Positions 16,130 to 24,508 of a stretch of 64,000 nt of DNA are shown here, one piece after another. Source of the DNA: Hymenobacter psychrotolerans DSM 18569 (GTDB lineage Bacteria; Bacteroidota; Bacteroidia; Cytophagales; Hymenobacteraceae); the NCBI RefSeq assembly GCF_900142395.1, contig NZ_FRAS01000010.1, forward strand, positions 1 through 64,000, given 5' to 3'. Under the pieces are notes generated by a model. That model did not search any database. It was not told the origin of the DNA and saw nothing but the letters and a program-made list of their open reading frames with translations. The position numbers were made by a program, and so were the translations under genes. Every line of letters starts with the position of its first letter. Within the stretch, counting starts at the first letter, position 1.

Positions 16130-17554
16130 CTAAGCCTGATAGCCCAGAATCCGCATCATGGAGTCGCTGGTCTGCTTTTCGCCGAATACGTAGTCGGTGA
16201 TGTTGCCCTGCTCGTCGCGGTCCAGAATGACGTGCTTGGGTGCCGGAATCAGGCAGTGCTTGATGCCGCCGTAGCCCGAGAGGCTTTCCTGGTAGGCACC
16301 GGTATGGAAGAAGCCCACATACAGCGGCTCAGTGTCCTTGGCGGGCTTGGCTGACGCCGACCGTTGGTTGCGCTCCGGCAAAAACACCTGGTAGATGTGC
16401 TTCTCGGCATTGTAGTAGTCCTGCGAGTCGCAGGTGAGGCCGCCGAGCTGGATTTTCTTGTACTGCTTGTTCCAGCCGTTGAGCGCCAGCATGATAAAGC
16501 GCTGGTTTAGCGCCCAGGTGTCGGGCAGATTCGTGATGAACGAGCCGTCAATCATGTACCACAGCTCCTTGTCGTTCTGCAGCTTCTCATCCAGAATGCT
16601 GTAGATGGTAGCGCCCGACTCGCCCACCGTGAAAATGCCGAACTCGGTGAAAATGTCCGGCTCCGGCACGCCTTCCTCGGCGCAGATACGCTGGATAGTG
16701 CGCAGTACTTCCTCAATCATGTACGGGTAGTCGTACTCTTTCTGGATGCTGGTCTGGATGGGCAGGCCGCCCCCGATGTCGATGGTGGTCAGCGTGTCGC
16801 AGACTTTGCGCAGCTCGCAGTACTTATGCACAAAGCGGCTCAGCTCCGACCAGTAGTAGGACGTATCCTTGATGCCCGTGTTGATAAAGTAGTGCAGCAT
16901 CGTCAGCTCGAAGCGCGGGTCGTTCTTGATTTTCTGCTCGTAGAGCGGAATAGCATCGGCGTAGCGGATGCCGAGGCGCGAGGTGTAGAACTGGAAGCGC
17001 GGCTCCTCATCAGAAGCCAGGCGCATGCCCACATTGCACTTCTCGCGTACGTTTTCGTGGTAGTACTCCACTTCGTTCGGCGAGTCGAGGATGGGCATGC
17101 AGTTCACAAACCCGTCGTTGATGAGGCTGGTGATTTCGCGCTTGTATTCTTCCGGCTTGAAGCCGTTGCAGATGATGTAGGTGTCTTTGCTGACCTTGCC
17201 CTTCTCGTGCATGGCCCGGATGATGCTGGTATCAAACCACGACGAGGTTTCGATGTGCACGCCGTTTTTGAGGGCTTCTTCCACCACGAAGCTGAAGTGC
17301 GAGGCCTTGGTGCAGTAGGCGTAGGAATACTTGCCCTGATACCCGATTTTCTCGATGCCCGCCCGGAACCACTCCTTGGCCCGCTGAATCTGGGAACTGA
17401 TTTTGGGCAGATACGTGAGGCGCAGCGGTGTGCCGTGCTTTTTCACCAGCGCCATCAGGTCAATGTCGTGGAAGCGCAGCTCATTTTGCTCTACCTGAAA
17501 CTCATCGGTAGGAAAGTCAAACGTCTGGGAAATCAGGTCGTGGTAGGTATCCAT
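16130..17554 (-). CDS. speA: Biosynthetic arginine decarboxylase (PLP, alanine-racemase fold)
   Basis: A 474-residue enzyme of the ornithine/diaminopimelate/arginine decarboxylase fold, predicted to make agmatine for polyamine synthesis. The PLP lysine sits in SYAYCTKASHFSF (K83). The glycine-rich phosphate loop is DIGGGLPIQ near residue 255, and the C-terminal catalytic Cys region is LGGLTCDSQDYYN near 365. It is shorter than E. coli SpeA (about 650 residues), in line with the compact form found in Bacteroidota. It diverges from an arginase gene, so both arginine-using steps share one intergenic region. A TATCTTTG promoter lies 144 bases upstream, leaving a long structured leader. Confidence 0.88.
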   Translation of the reverse strand: MDTYHDLISQTFDFPTDEFQVEQNELRFHDIDLMALVKKHGTPLRLTYLPKISSQIQRAKEWFRAGIEKIGYQGKYSYAYCTKASHFSFVVEEALKNGVHIETSSWFDTSIIRAMHEKGKVSKDTYIICNGFKPEEYKREITSLINDGFVNCMPILDSPNEVEYYHENVREKCNVGMRLASDEEPRFQFYTSRLGIRYADAIPLYEQKIKNDPRFELTMLHYFINTGIKDTSYYWSELSRFVHKYCELRKVCDTLTTIDIGGGLPIQTSIQKEYDYPYMIEEVLRTIQRICAEEGVPEPDIFTEFGIFTVGESGATIYSILDEKLQNDKELWYMIDGSFITNLPDTWALNQRFIMLALNGWNKQYKKIQLGGLTCDSQDYYNAEKHIYQVFLPERNQRSASAKPAKDTEPLYVGFFHTGAYQESLSGYGGIKHCLIPAPKHVILDRDEQGNITDYVFGEKQTSDSMMRILGYQA

Positions 17555-17590
17555 TGAAAGAAACGTGTGGAGAGGGGGCTATAAGGAAGA

Positions 17591-17689
17591 AACGGCTGTT
17601 CTGCTGCGCTGGTGCAGAAGTTCAGCCGTAAAAAGGGCAGCTTCAGAGTTCAGCTTTACTATTTCTTAACGCGGCGGTTTTTGCTGAAC
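17591..17689 (-). promoter_or_regulatory. Structured leader of arginine decarboxylase mRNA
   Basis: Between the promoter at 17698-17705 and the start at 17554 there are two potential stems. One is an imperfect CGGCTG-TTCTGC / GCAGAA-TTCAGCCG hairpin at about 17593-17627. The other is a GTTCAGC / GCTGAAC pair at 17649-17655 and 17683-17689. No known riboswitch class was recognised. Confidence 0.35.
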
Positions 17690-17697
17690 TTGCGGTG

Positions 17698-17705
17698 CAA
17701 AGATA
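17698..17705 (-). promoter_or_regulatory. -7 element TATCTTTG for arginine decarboxylase
   Basis: Exact TAnnTTTG match on the minus strand, implying a leader of roughly 135 bases. Confidence 0.6.
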
Positions 17706-17843
17706 CCCCCTCGCGGGGGTTTTGGTTGTGCTTTGTTCGTTGGTTGCGCCGGAGGGTCCGCGCGCGTCAAGCCTGAGAGGAATTCCCACCCGCTCAATCG
17801 GCAAGCATCAGAACCACCCTAACCCTTTTCCTGCCAATGTAAT

Positions 17844-18818
17844 ATGCGACGCATTAAGCTTCTGGAAGTCCGCTCCGAGCTGGGAGCCGGGACCCGTGGT
17901 GCCAGTATGGGCGTAGATGCCCTGAAAGTGGCCTGCCTCAACAAAGGGTCCGACTACTTCCGTCGGTTCAACTCGGTGAATGTGCCGGACCTGAACCACG
18001 TGCTCTTCGAGAAAAACCATTTTCCGAAGGCCAAGCACATCGATTCTGTCTATACAGTGCAGAAAAATATTGCCAGCACCGTGGAGCAGACGCTCCGCTT
18101 CGGCGAGTTTCCGCTGGTGCTGGCCGGCGACCATAGCAACGCCTCCGGCACTATTGCGGGCATCAAGGCGGCCTATCCGCACAAAACGCTGGGCGTAGTC
18201 TGGATAGACGCCCACGCCGATATTCACTCGCCCTACACCACGCCCTCGGGCAACATGCACGGCATGCCGCTGTCCATCAGCCTCGGCGACGACAACCGCG
18301 AGTGCCAGCGCAACCAGCCGGAACCCGAAACCGAGTTTTTCTGGCAGAAGCTGAAAAACCTCGGCGAGCCGGGCCCCAAAATCGCGCCCGAGCACCTCGT
18401 GTACGTTGTCGTGCGCGATACGGAGGCTGAGGAAGACGCCGTAATAGAGCGGCTGGGCATCAAAAATTACAAGCTCGACGAAGTGAAGGCCAAGGGTACC
18501 CGCCAGGTGGCCCGCGAGATTTATGAGCGGCTGCGCTTCTGCGACATGGTCTACATCAGCTTCGATGTGGACTCGCTGGACTCGCGCTTCTCGAAAGGCA
18601 CCGGCACGCCCGTGGTAGACGGCCTGAACGTGGAAGAAGCCATCAGCCTGTGCCGCGCCCTGCTCGACAACGACCGGGTGGTGTGCTTCGAGATGGTGGA
18701 AATCAACCCCACGCTCGACAATATGAACACCATGGCGACCAACGCCTTCGATATTCTGGAAGCCGCCACCGACGCCATTCAGAACCGGCTGCGTATGGAG
18801 GAAGTAGTGAGCCGCTGA
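17844..18818 (+). CDS. Arginase / ureohydrolase family protein
   Basis: A 324-residue manganese enzyme of the arginase-agmatinase family. All metal-binding motifs are present: AGDHSNASG (H97), DAHADIHSP (from residue 122) and SFDVDSLDS (D241, D243), plus the EINPTLD segment with Glu286. The family hydrolyses arginine to ornithine and urea, or agmatine to putrescine and urea. The overall sequence looks more like arginase. Because it diverges from an arginine decarboxylase, agmatinase activity is a real alternative. Three 22-bp-phased palindromes begin directly after its stop codon. Confidence 0.88.
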   Translation: MRRIKLLEVRSELGAGTRGASMGVDALKVACLNKGSDYFRRFNSVNVPDLNHVLFEKNHFPKAKHIDSVYTVQKNIASTVEQTLRFGEFPLVLAGDHSNASGTIAGIKAAYPHKTLGVVWIDAHADIHSPYTTPSGNMHGMPLSISLGDDNRECQRNQPEPETEFFWQKLKNLGEPGPKIAPEHLVYVVVRDTEAEEDAVIERLGIKNYKLDEVKAKGTRQVAREIYERLRFCDMVYISFDVDSLDSRFSKGTGTPVVDGLNVEEAISLCRALLDNDRVVCFEMVEINPTLDNMNTMATNAFDILEAATDAIQNRLRMEEVVSR

Positions 18819-18884
18819 TGACATAGTGATGTCACCACCGTGACATAGTTATGTCACAGGTGTGACATAACTATGTCACAGAAA
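18819..18884. repeat. Three palindromes in exact 22-bp phase
   Basis: TGACATAGTGATGTCA (18819-18834), TGACATAGTTATGTCA (18841-18856) and TGACATAACTATGTCA (18863-18878) start exactly 22 bases apart. Each is a palindrome with arms of 6-9 bp. Copies 2 and 3, each extended by one flanking G and C, are exact reverse complements of each other and could also pair as one 18-bp stem. No T-tract follows. The two-turn phasing favours an operator array over a plain terminator. Confidence 0.85.
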
Positions 18885-19211
18885 AGCGCCGGTAGGTCTG
18901 GCCGGTGACCTGGCGGGGCTGCTCTTGCGGGCGGCAACTTTTTCCGGTGGCTTCCGGCCGGGCTTTCTACCTTTGTAGCCGCAGCGGCCCGGCGTGGCTG
19001 CAGCGCTAAGTGCTTATGAAACCGGTTTTTTGGCAGCTTCTTTGGCGACGAATGTAGCGTAGGCTTCGGCTGGCGCAGGTGAGCCGGTACGCTTCCACGC
19101 GAGGCGCGCTGCTACCGGCCCGGCAGATGCTTACGCCCTTCCGCTGCTTCCGCCTGAAATCGACTTATTCCGAAGCCTGCAGCCGGCTTCATCCTCCGCA
19201 TTCTGCTTTCC
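18885..19211 (+). other. Gap and long leader before argS
   Basis: After the palindromes this non-coding stretch holds one good promoter element (18968-18975). About 236 bases of GC-rich sequence then run to the argS start. No tRNA-like, T-box or other known leader structure was recognised. Confidence 0.5.
18968..18975 (+). promoter_or_regulatory. -7 element TACCTTTG upstream of argS
   Basis: Exact consensus match on the plus strand. It lies 90 bases beyond the palindrome array and 237 bases before the annotated argS start. Confidence 0.62.
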
Positions 19212-21005
19212 GTGCAACAACTCGAACAAACCCTCAAAGCGGCCCTTGGGGCAGCTATTACGCATGTATTCGGCACCGAGGTGCCCGCCGCTCAACTTAC
19301 GCTGCAGCCCACCCGCAAGGAATTTGCGGGGCAGTTTACACTCGTCACGTTCCCGTTCACCAAGGCGCTGGGCAAAGGCCCCGAGCAGATTGGGCAGGCC
19401 GTGGGCGAGTGGCTGGTAGCCAACGAGCCGCTGGTATCGGGCTACAACGTGGTAAAAGGCTTCCTCAACCTCGAAATTGCCGATGCTGAGTGGGTGAACG
19501 TCTTCAATGCGCTCCGCCAGGCGCCGGCCGGCGCGCCCATCCCCACCGGTGGCCCCCAGAACGTGGTGGTAGAGTATTCGTCGCCGAATACCAACAAGCC
19601 GCTGCACCTGGGCCACTTGCGCAACAACTTCCTCGGCTACTCGGTGGCCGAGATTCTGAAAGCTACCGGCGCCACCGTCACGAAAGCCAACCTCGTCAAT
19701 GACCGGGGCATTCACATCTGCAAATCCATGCTGGCTTACCAGCAGTACGGCCACGGCGAAACCCCGCAGAGCGCCGGCATCAAGGGCGACCATCTGGCCG
19801 GCAAATACTACGTGCTGTTTGAGAAGCACTACCGCGAGCAGGTGCGCCAGTTGGAAGCCGAAGGCGTGCTGCCCGACGTGGCCAAGCGCCAGGCCCCGAT
19901 GATGCTGGAAGCCCAGGACATGCTGCGCGCCTGGGAGGCCGGCGACGAGGAAGTGGTAAGCCTCTGGCGCCAGATGAACGGCTGGGTGTACGAGGGCTTC
20001 GATGCTACTTACCAGAACATCGGCGTCGATTTCGACAAGTATTACTACGAGTCGGGCACGTACCTGCTGGGCAAGGAGCGGGTAGAGGAAGGCCTGCAGA
20101 AAGGCGTGTTCTTCAAGAAAGAAGACGGCTCGGTGTGGGTGGACCTCAAGGAGGAAGGCCTCGACGAGAAGCTCCTGCTCCGCGCCGACGGTACCAGCGT
20201 CTACATCACCCAGGACCTGGGCACGGCCGAGCTGAAGTACCAGGATTTCGGCTACGATTTGAGCGTGTACGTCATTGCCGACGAGCAGAACTACCACATG
20301 CAGGTGCTGAAGGCGGTGCTTAAGAAGCTGGGCAAGCCCTACGCCGATGCCATCTACCACCTCAGCTACGGCATGGTGGATCTGCCCTCGGGCAAGATGA
20401 AAAGCCGCGAAGGCACCGTGGTAGACGCTGACGAGCTGGTGCGCGAAGTGGTGGAAGCCGCCAAAGCCGCCACCCTCGAAAAAGGCAAAACCGAAGGCCT
20501 CTCCGACGACGAGCTCGGCCAGCTCTACCACATGCTGGGCCTGGGCGCGCTGAAATACTACCTGCTGAAAGTCGACCCCAGGAAGCGCATGCTCTTCAAT
20601 CCCGAAGAGTCGGTGAAGCTGGAAGGCGACACGGGGCCGTTCATCCAGTACTCGCACGCCCGGATTGCCGCCATCATGCGCAAAGCCGCCGAAATGGGTA
20701 TTTCTTCGGACGCTGATCTTAGCACGCTCACCGAGTTGCCGGCTGCGGCGCGGGAGATGGTGCAGGAGCTGGGCCGCTACCAGAGCGTGGTGCAGGAAGC
20801 TGCCCGCACGTTCTCGCCGGCTGTGGTGGCGCAGTATGCCTACGAGGTGGCCCGCGCTTACAACCGCTTCTACGCAGAAGTCCGGATTTTCCTGGAACCC
20901 AACGAAACTACCCGCGCCTTCTACGTGGCCCTTTCGGCCCAGACCGGCCAGACCATCAAGGCCAGCATGGGCCTGCTCGGCATTCAGGTGCCGGAGCGTA
21001 TGTAA
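19212..21005 (+). CDS. argS: Arginyl-tRNA synthetase
   Basis: A 597-residue class I synthetase that charges tRNA-Arg. Domain order: N-terminal additional domain (1-100), catalytic Rossmann core with NTNKPLHLGHLRNNFLG carrying the HIGH motif (HLGH) near residue 130, GKMKSREGTVVDADEL in the KMSKS position near 398, and the C-terminal anticodon-binding domain ending ASMGLLGIQVPERM. Length is normal for the family. The start is GTG at 19212, where family homology begins. A strong terminator follows. It sits next to arginase and arginine decarboxylase genes. Confidence 0.97.
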   Translation: MQQLEQTLKAALGAAITHVFGTEVPAAQLTLQPTRKEFAGQFTLVTFPFTKALGKGPEQIGQAVGEWLVANEPLVSGYNVVKGFLNLEIADAEWVNVFNALRQAPAGAPIPTGGPQNVVVEYSSPNTNKPLHLGHLRNNFLGYSVAEILKATGATVTKANLVNDRGIHICKSMLAYQQYGHGETPQSAGIKGDHLAGKYYVLFEKHYREQVRQLEAEGVLPDVAKRQAPMMLEAQDMLRAWEAGDEEVVSLWRQMNGWVYEGFDATYQNIGVDFDKYYYESGTYLLGKERVEEGLQKGVFFKKEDGSVWVDLKEEGLDEKLLLRADGTSVYITQDLGTAELKYQDFGYDLSVYVIADEQNYHMQVLKAVLKKLGKPYADAIYHLSYGMVDLPSGKMKSREGTVVDADELVREVVEAAKAATLEKGKTEGLSDDELGQLYHMLGLGALKYYLLKVDPRKRMLFNPEESVKLEGDTGPFIQYSHARIAAIMRKAAEMGISSDADLSTLTELPAAAREMVQELGRYQSVVQEAARTFSPAVVAQYAYEVARAYNRFYAEVRIFLEPNETTRAFYVALSAQTGQTIKASMGLLGIQVPERM

Positions 21006-21036
21006 GCCTGATTCAGGCACAGAATCCCTTTCTTCT

Positions 21037-21078
21037 CAGCAGCAACGCCATATCGGGCGTTGCTGCTGTTTTTCTTTT
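21037..21078 (+). terminator. Rho-independent terminator of argS
   Basis: Perfect 13-bp arms CAGCAGCAACGCC (21037-21049) and GGCGTTGCTGCTG (21056-21068), followed by TTTTTCTTTT. Confidence 0.92.
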
Positions 21079-21097
21079 GTCAACAACTCAGCGTTAT

Positions 21098-21679
21098 ATG
21101 AAAAGCGTAGCTGTGTATTGCGGCGCCAGCGCCGGCACCAACGAATTGTACACCCAGCAGGCTCAGGAAATGGGCCGCGTACTGGCCGAGCGGAACATGA
21201 CGCTCGTGTATGGCGGGGGCCGCGTGGGCCTGATGGGGGCCGTAGCCGACAGCGTGCTGGCGCACGGCGGCCAGGTTATCGGCGTGATTCCCGACTTCCT
21301 GGTGGCCAAGGAAGTGGAGCACCGGGGCGTCACGGAACTGCACATCGTGAAGAGCATGCACGAGCGGAAGCTGATGATGGCCGACCTGGCCGAAGGCTTT
21401 GTGGCCATGCCCGGCGGCTATGGTACGCTGGAAGAGCTGTTTGAAGTGCTGACCTGGGGCCAGCTGGGCCTGCACAAAAAGCCCATCGGTGTGCTCAACG
21501 TGGCCGGCTTCTACGACCACCTGCTCCGCGCCCTCGACCACATGGCCGACGAAAGCCTGCTGCGCCGCGAAAACCGCAACCAGCTGCTCAGCAACCCCAG
21601 CCCCAACGGCCTGCTCGACGAAATGCTGGCCTACCAGCCCGTAGCGCTGGAAAAGTGGCTCACACCCCGCACGACGTAG
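21098..21679 (+). CDS. LOG-family protein (nucleotide 5'-monophosphate ribohydrolase)
   Basis: A 193-residue Rossmann-fold protein of the TIGR00730/LOG family. It shows MKSVAVYCGASAG at the N-terminus, YGGGRVGLMGAVAD near residue 40, and the PGGYGTLEELFEVLTW motif near 105, which holds the phosphoribohydrolase active site. Family members release the base from cytokinin riboside or other nucleoside monophosphates; the bacterial substrate is usually uncertain. The ATG at 21098 is chosen because conserved sequence starts there. It stands alone between two strong terminators. Confidence 0.92.
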   Translation: MKSVAVYCGASAGTNELYTQQAQEMGRVLAERNMTLVYGGGRVGLMGAVADSVLAHGGQVIGVIPDFLVAKEVEHRGVTELHIVKSMHERKLMMADLAEGFVAMPGGYGTLEELFEVLTWGQLGLHKKPIGVLNVAGFYDHLLRALDHMADESLLRRENRNQLLSNPSPNGLLDEMLAYQPVALEKWLTPRTT

Positions 21680-21702
21680 TTCGGTAGCACTATAGCAACC
21701 AC

Positions 21703-21743
21703 AAAAAAGCCCGTCCCACTTCTAAAGCGGGACGGGCTTTTTT
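21703..21743. terminator. Bidirectional terminator between LOG and FabH-like genes
   Basis: Perfect 15-bp arms AAAAAAGCCCGTCCC and GGGACGGGCTTTTTT between convergent genes. Confidence 0.92.
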
Positions 21744-21757
21744 ATGTGCATGCATCC

Positions 21758-22843
21758 TTATGCCGGCATACGGTATACCACAGCGTTGCAGTTCATGCCG
21801 GCTCCCACAGAGGCAAACACGAGGTTGTCGCCGGGCGCAATGCCGTTTTCGGGTAGCTGGTGCTTCAGAATTAGATCCAGCAATGTGGGCAGCGTCGCCA
21901 CCGACGAGTTGCCGAGCCAGGAAATGGTCATGGGCATTACGCCGGCCGGTGCGGTGGCCTGGTCGTAGAGGCCGTACAGCCGCTTGAGAATGGCCTCGTC
22001 CATCTTGCCGTTGGCCTGATGGATAAGCAGCTTGTGCATACTGCCGATGGGCAGCCCGGCTTTGTCCAGCGTGTCCTTGATGGCCTGAGGTACGGTTTTG
22101 AGCGCATACTCATAGAGCTTGCGGCCTTCCATTTTCAGGAACAGCTCCTCCCCGGTGTAGGCCGGGTTATACGATTTGTCCATGCGCAGCAAATGAGCTG
22201 CCTGGATAGTATCGGAGCGGGAGCCGTGGGCCAGAATCCCGATAGGCGTGTCGCTTTCCCGGGCTTCGAGCAGCACGGCGCCGGCCCCATCCGCGTAAAT
22301 CATGCTGTCCCGGTCGTGCGGGTCGCAGACGCGGGAAAGGGTTTCGGCCCCGATTACCAGCACGCGCTTCGCATCACCGGAACGCAGGTAATAATCGGCC
22401 TGAATGACGCCCTGCAGCCAGCCGGGGCAGCCGAAAGGCAGGTCGTAGGCAACGGTTTTTGGGTTTTCGATGCCCAGCTTGTGCTTGACACGAGCCGCCA
22501 GCGAAGGCACGAAATCGGAGCGGCGGTTGTGGCTGGACACGTCGCCGAAGTTGTGCGCCACCAGAATGTAGTCCAGTTGTTCGGGGTCGGCGCCGCAGGA
22601 ATTGAACAGGTTTTGCGCCGCCAGAAATGCCAGGTCGGAAGTCACCTGGTCGTCTTCAGCGTAGCGGCGTTCCTGGATATCAGTTATCTGAGCAAATCGT
22701 TCTACTATCTCGGCACCCGGCTTGGTGAGCGGCTTCCCGTCGGCATCAAAGAAAGACGATGCGGTGAAGTCTGCGTTGCGAATAACGCGGGAAGGAATAT
22801 GGCTGCCTGTTCCGGTAATGACCGAATAGAGAGTCCTACGCAT
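21758..22843 (-). CDS. 3-oxoacyl-ACP synthase III family protein (FabH-like)
   Basis: A 361-residue thiolase-fold condensing enzyme. The KAS III triad is visible: Cys139 in DLPFGCPGWLQG, His275 in LLIHQANGKM and Asn312 in WLGNSSVATLP. The fold ends with the usual SVGAGMNCNAVVYR strand. It is longer than E. coli FabH (317 residues) because of an insert around residues 33-60, so it may make branched or special acyl chains instead of serving general fatty acid initiation. The ATG at 22843 is chosen because MRRTLYSVITGTG begins the fold. A TACTTTCG element lies about 36 bases upstream. Confidence 0.9.
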   Translation of the reverse strand: MRRTLYSVITGTGSHIPSRVIRNADFTASSFFDADGKPLTKPGAEIVERFAQITDIQERRYAEDDQVTSDLAFLAAQNLFNSCGADPEQLDYILVAHNFGDVSSHNRRSDFVPSLAARVKHKLGIENPKTVAYDLPFGCPGWLQGVIQADYYLRSGDAKRVLVIGAETLSRVCDPHDRDSMIYADGAGAVLLEARESDTPIGILAHGSRSDTIQAAHLLRMDKSYNPAYTGEELFLKMEGRKLYEYALKTVPQAIKDTLDKAGLPIGSMHKLLIHQANGKMDEAILKRLYGLYDQATAPAGVMPMTISWLGNSSVATLPTLLDLILKHQLPENGIAPGDNLVFASVGAGMNCNAVVYRMPA

Positions 22844-23062
22844 GGGCAGTGTGTGGTAAAGTGAAGGTCGCCAATGGCCGAAAGTAGGGGCTTTTCGGGG
22901 ATTGACGTACGAGGTTGTGTAAAATTCCGGCAATTTGCGCACCGGACCGGGGAGTAGCCCCCAACATTCTGCCACTGTTGTGGTTTGACGCAACACCGGA
23001 CTGCGGTGCCGTGTTTTCTCTTGCCGAAGCCAGTTGGCCGCGGTGTAGTTACTGCTCTTCTT

Positions 23063-23647
23063 ATGAAAGCCTTCGTGATTTTGGGCACACTGCTGGCCGG
23101 CAGCCTGTCATTTCCTCATCTCTCCAGTATTTCCACCACTCCCATGGCTACCGAAACAACCGCCCCGGCTACCGGCACCGTCTACGATTTCACCGTCAAC
23201 GACATCACTGGCAAGCCGGTGAAGCTGAGCCAGTACAAAGGTAAGAAGCTGCTGATTGTAAACACGGCGTCGGAGTGCGGCTACACCCCGCAGTACAAGG
23301 AGCTGGAAGAGCTGTACAAGAAACACGGCAGCAAAGTGACGGTGCTGGGCTTCCCGGCCAATAATTTCGGCGGGCAGGAGCCGGGCACCAACGAGCAGAT
23401 TTCCAGCTTCTGCGAGAAGAATTTCGGCGTGACGTTCCCGCTCTTCAGCAAAGTGTCGGTGAAGGGCGACGACACCGCACCGCTTTATAAGTTCCTGGCC
23501 GATAAGTCGCGAAACGGCGCGGTGGGAGAGGCCCCGAGCTGGAATTTCTGCAAGTACCTGGTGGACGAGCAGGGCCGCGTGGTAGCGTTTTACCCGTCGA
23601 AGGTGAAACCCATGAGCGAGGAGCTGGTGGCGGCCATCCTGAAATAA
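23063..23647 (+). CDS. Glutathione peroxidase family thiol peroxidase with signal peptide
   Basis: A 194-residue peroxidase that reduces hydroperoxides. The thioredoxin-like core holds NTASECGYTPQYKELEELY with the peroxidatic Cys72 in place of selenocysteine, LGFPANNFGGQEPGTN near residue 100, and SWNFCKYLVD near 165 with the conserved Trp and Asn. Thioredoxin-dependent turnover is likely. The first 18 residues (MKAFVILGTLLAGSLSFP) look like a signal peptide, so it probably acts in the periplasm or at the envelope. The ATG at 23063 is the first that gives a signal sequence. Confidence 0.92.
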   Translation: MKAFVILGTLLAGSLSFPHLSSISTTPMATETTAPATGTVYDFTVNDITGKPVKLSQYKGKKLLIVNTASECGYTPQYKELEELYKKHGSKVTVLGFPANNFGGQEPGTNEQISSFCEKNFGVTFPLFSKVSVKGDDTAPLYKFLADKSRNGAVGEAPSWNFCKYLVDEQGRVVAFYPSKVKPMSEELVAAILK

Positions 23648-23742
23648 GACTTTCCTGATGTTGCGGCGGCCTGTTTCGGTTGTGCTGGCAGCAGCGCGCC
23701 GGGGCAGGCCGTGGCGTTTACCATCAGCAAGCGGCGAGGTTC

Positions 23743-23750
23743 TACCTTCG
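23743..23750 (+). promoter_or_regulatory. -7 element TACCTTCG for HAD phosphatase
   Basis: TAnnTTTG variant with one change, 23 bases upstream of the ATG at 23774. Confidence 0.5.
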
Positions 23751-23773
23751 CCGCCAAATTCTACCCCGCCCTT

Positions 23774-24436
23774 ATGATACGCACCGTTATTTTCGACATG
23801 GACGGCGTCATTGTTGATACCGAGCCGGTGCACCGGTACGCGTATTACCGCCATTTCGAGGAGTTGGGCATCGAGGTGTCCGACGACGAATACGCCGGCT
23901 TCACGGGCCGCTCCACCAAGAACGTTTACCAGCACCTCAAAGACAAGCACGCCCTGCAACACCCGGTGCAGGAGCTGGTGATGAGCAAGCGGGAGTTTTT
24001 CAACCGCGCCTTCGATGAGAAGCCCGACCTAGAGCTGCTGGGCGGCGTGCGCCAGCTGATTGAGGAGTTGCACCAGCACGGCATACAGCTGGTGCTGGCT
24101 TCCTCCGCCTCCCGCGCTACCATCGACCGGGTGATGCAGCGCTTCGCGCTGAATCCGTACTTCTCCCACCTCGTCAGCGGGGAGGATTTTCCGCGCTCCA
24201 AGCCCGATCCGGCCATATTTGAGCACGCCGCGGCCTTGTCGGGCGTGCCCCGGCGGCAGTGCGTCGTGATTGAGGATTCGACCAACGGCGTGGCGGCGGC
24301 CAAAGCGGCGGGCATCTACTGCATCGGGTACCAGAGCGAGCATTCGTTGCTGCAGGACCTGCGCCACGCCGACCTGGTAGTGGGGCATTTCTCGGAGCTG
24401 ACGGCGGCGCGGATTGCGGCCATCGAGCCGGCCTAG
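23774..24436 (+). CDS. HAD-superfamily phosphatase / beta-phosphoglucomutase-like
   Basis: A 220-residue HAD subfamily IA hydrolase with an alpha-helical cap. Motif I is VIFDMDGVIVDTEP near residue 5, where the Asp-Met-Asp pair supplies nucleophile and acid/base. Motif II is the LVLASSAS segment near 105. The Lys and acidic motifs are SKPDPAIFEHA and CVVIEDSTNGVAAAKAAG near 145-175. It belongs to the group that includes beta-phosphoglucomutase and sugar-phosphate phosphatases; substrate cannot be assigned. The ATG at 23774 fits the fold, and a TACCTTCG promoter element lies just upstream. Confidence 0.9.
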   Translation: MIRTVIFDMDGVIVDTEPVHRYAYYRHFEELGIEVSDDEYAGFTGRSTKNVYQHLKDKHALQHPVQELVMSKREFFNRAFDEKPDLELLGGVRQLIEELHQHGIQLVLASSASRATIDRVMQRFALNPYFSHLVSGEDFPRSKPDPAIFEHAAALSGVPRRQCVVIEDSTNGVAAAKAAGIYCIGYQSEHSLLQDLRHADLVVGHFSELTAARIAAIEPA

Positions 24437-24440
24437 TCCG

Positions 24441-24448
24441 TACCTTTG
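24441..24448 (+). promoter_or_regulatory. -7 element TACCTTTG for menA
   Basis: Exact TAnnTTTG match, 60 bases upstream of the menA start and 4 bases after the preceding stop codon. Confidence 0.66.
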
Positions 24449-24508
24449 CCTCACTGTCAGGCCGCCCGGTGAGGCTGTGCTTTCCCGGCTGTTTCTTCCT
24501 TTTTTTCT

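Noticed and set aside
18861-18880. CRP-like site TGTGA...TCACA
   Set aside because: The halves are separated by 10 bases, while CRP sites have 6. The sequence is better described as the third copy of the phased palindrome.
18976-19211. Possible T-box or other known aminoacyl-tRNA synthetase leader before argS
   Set aside because: No T-box sequence or specifier stem was found, and T-boxes are not expected in Bacteroidota.
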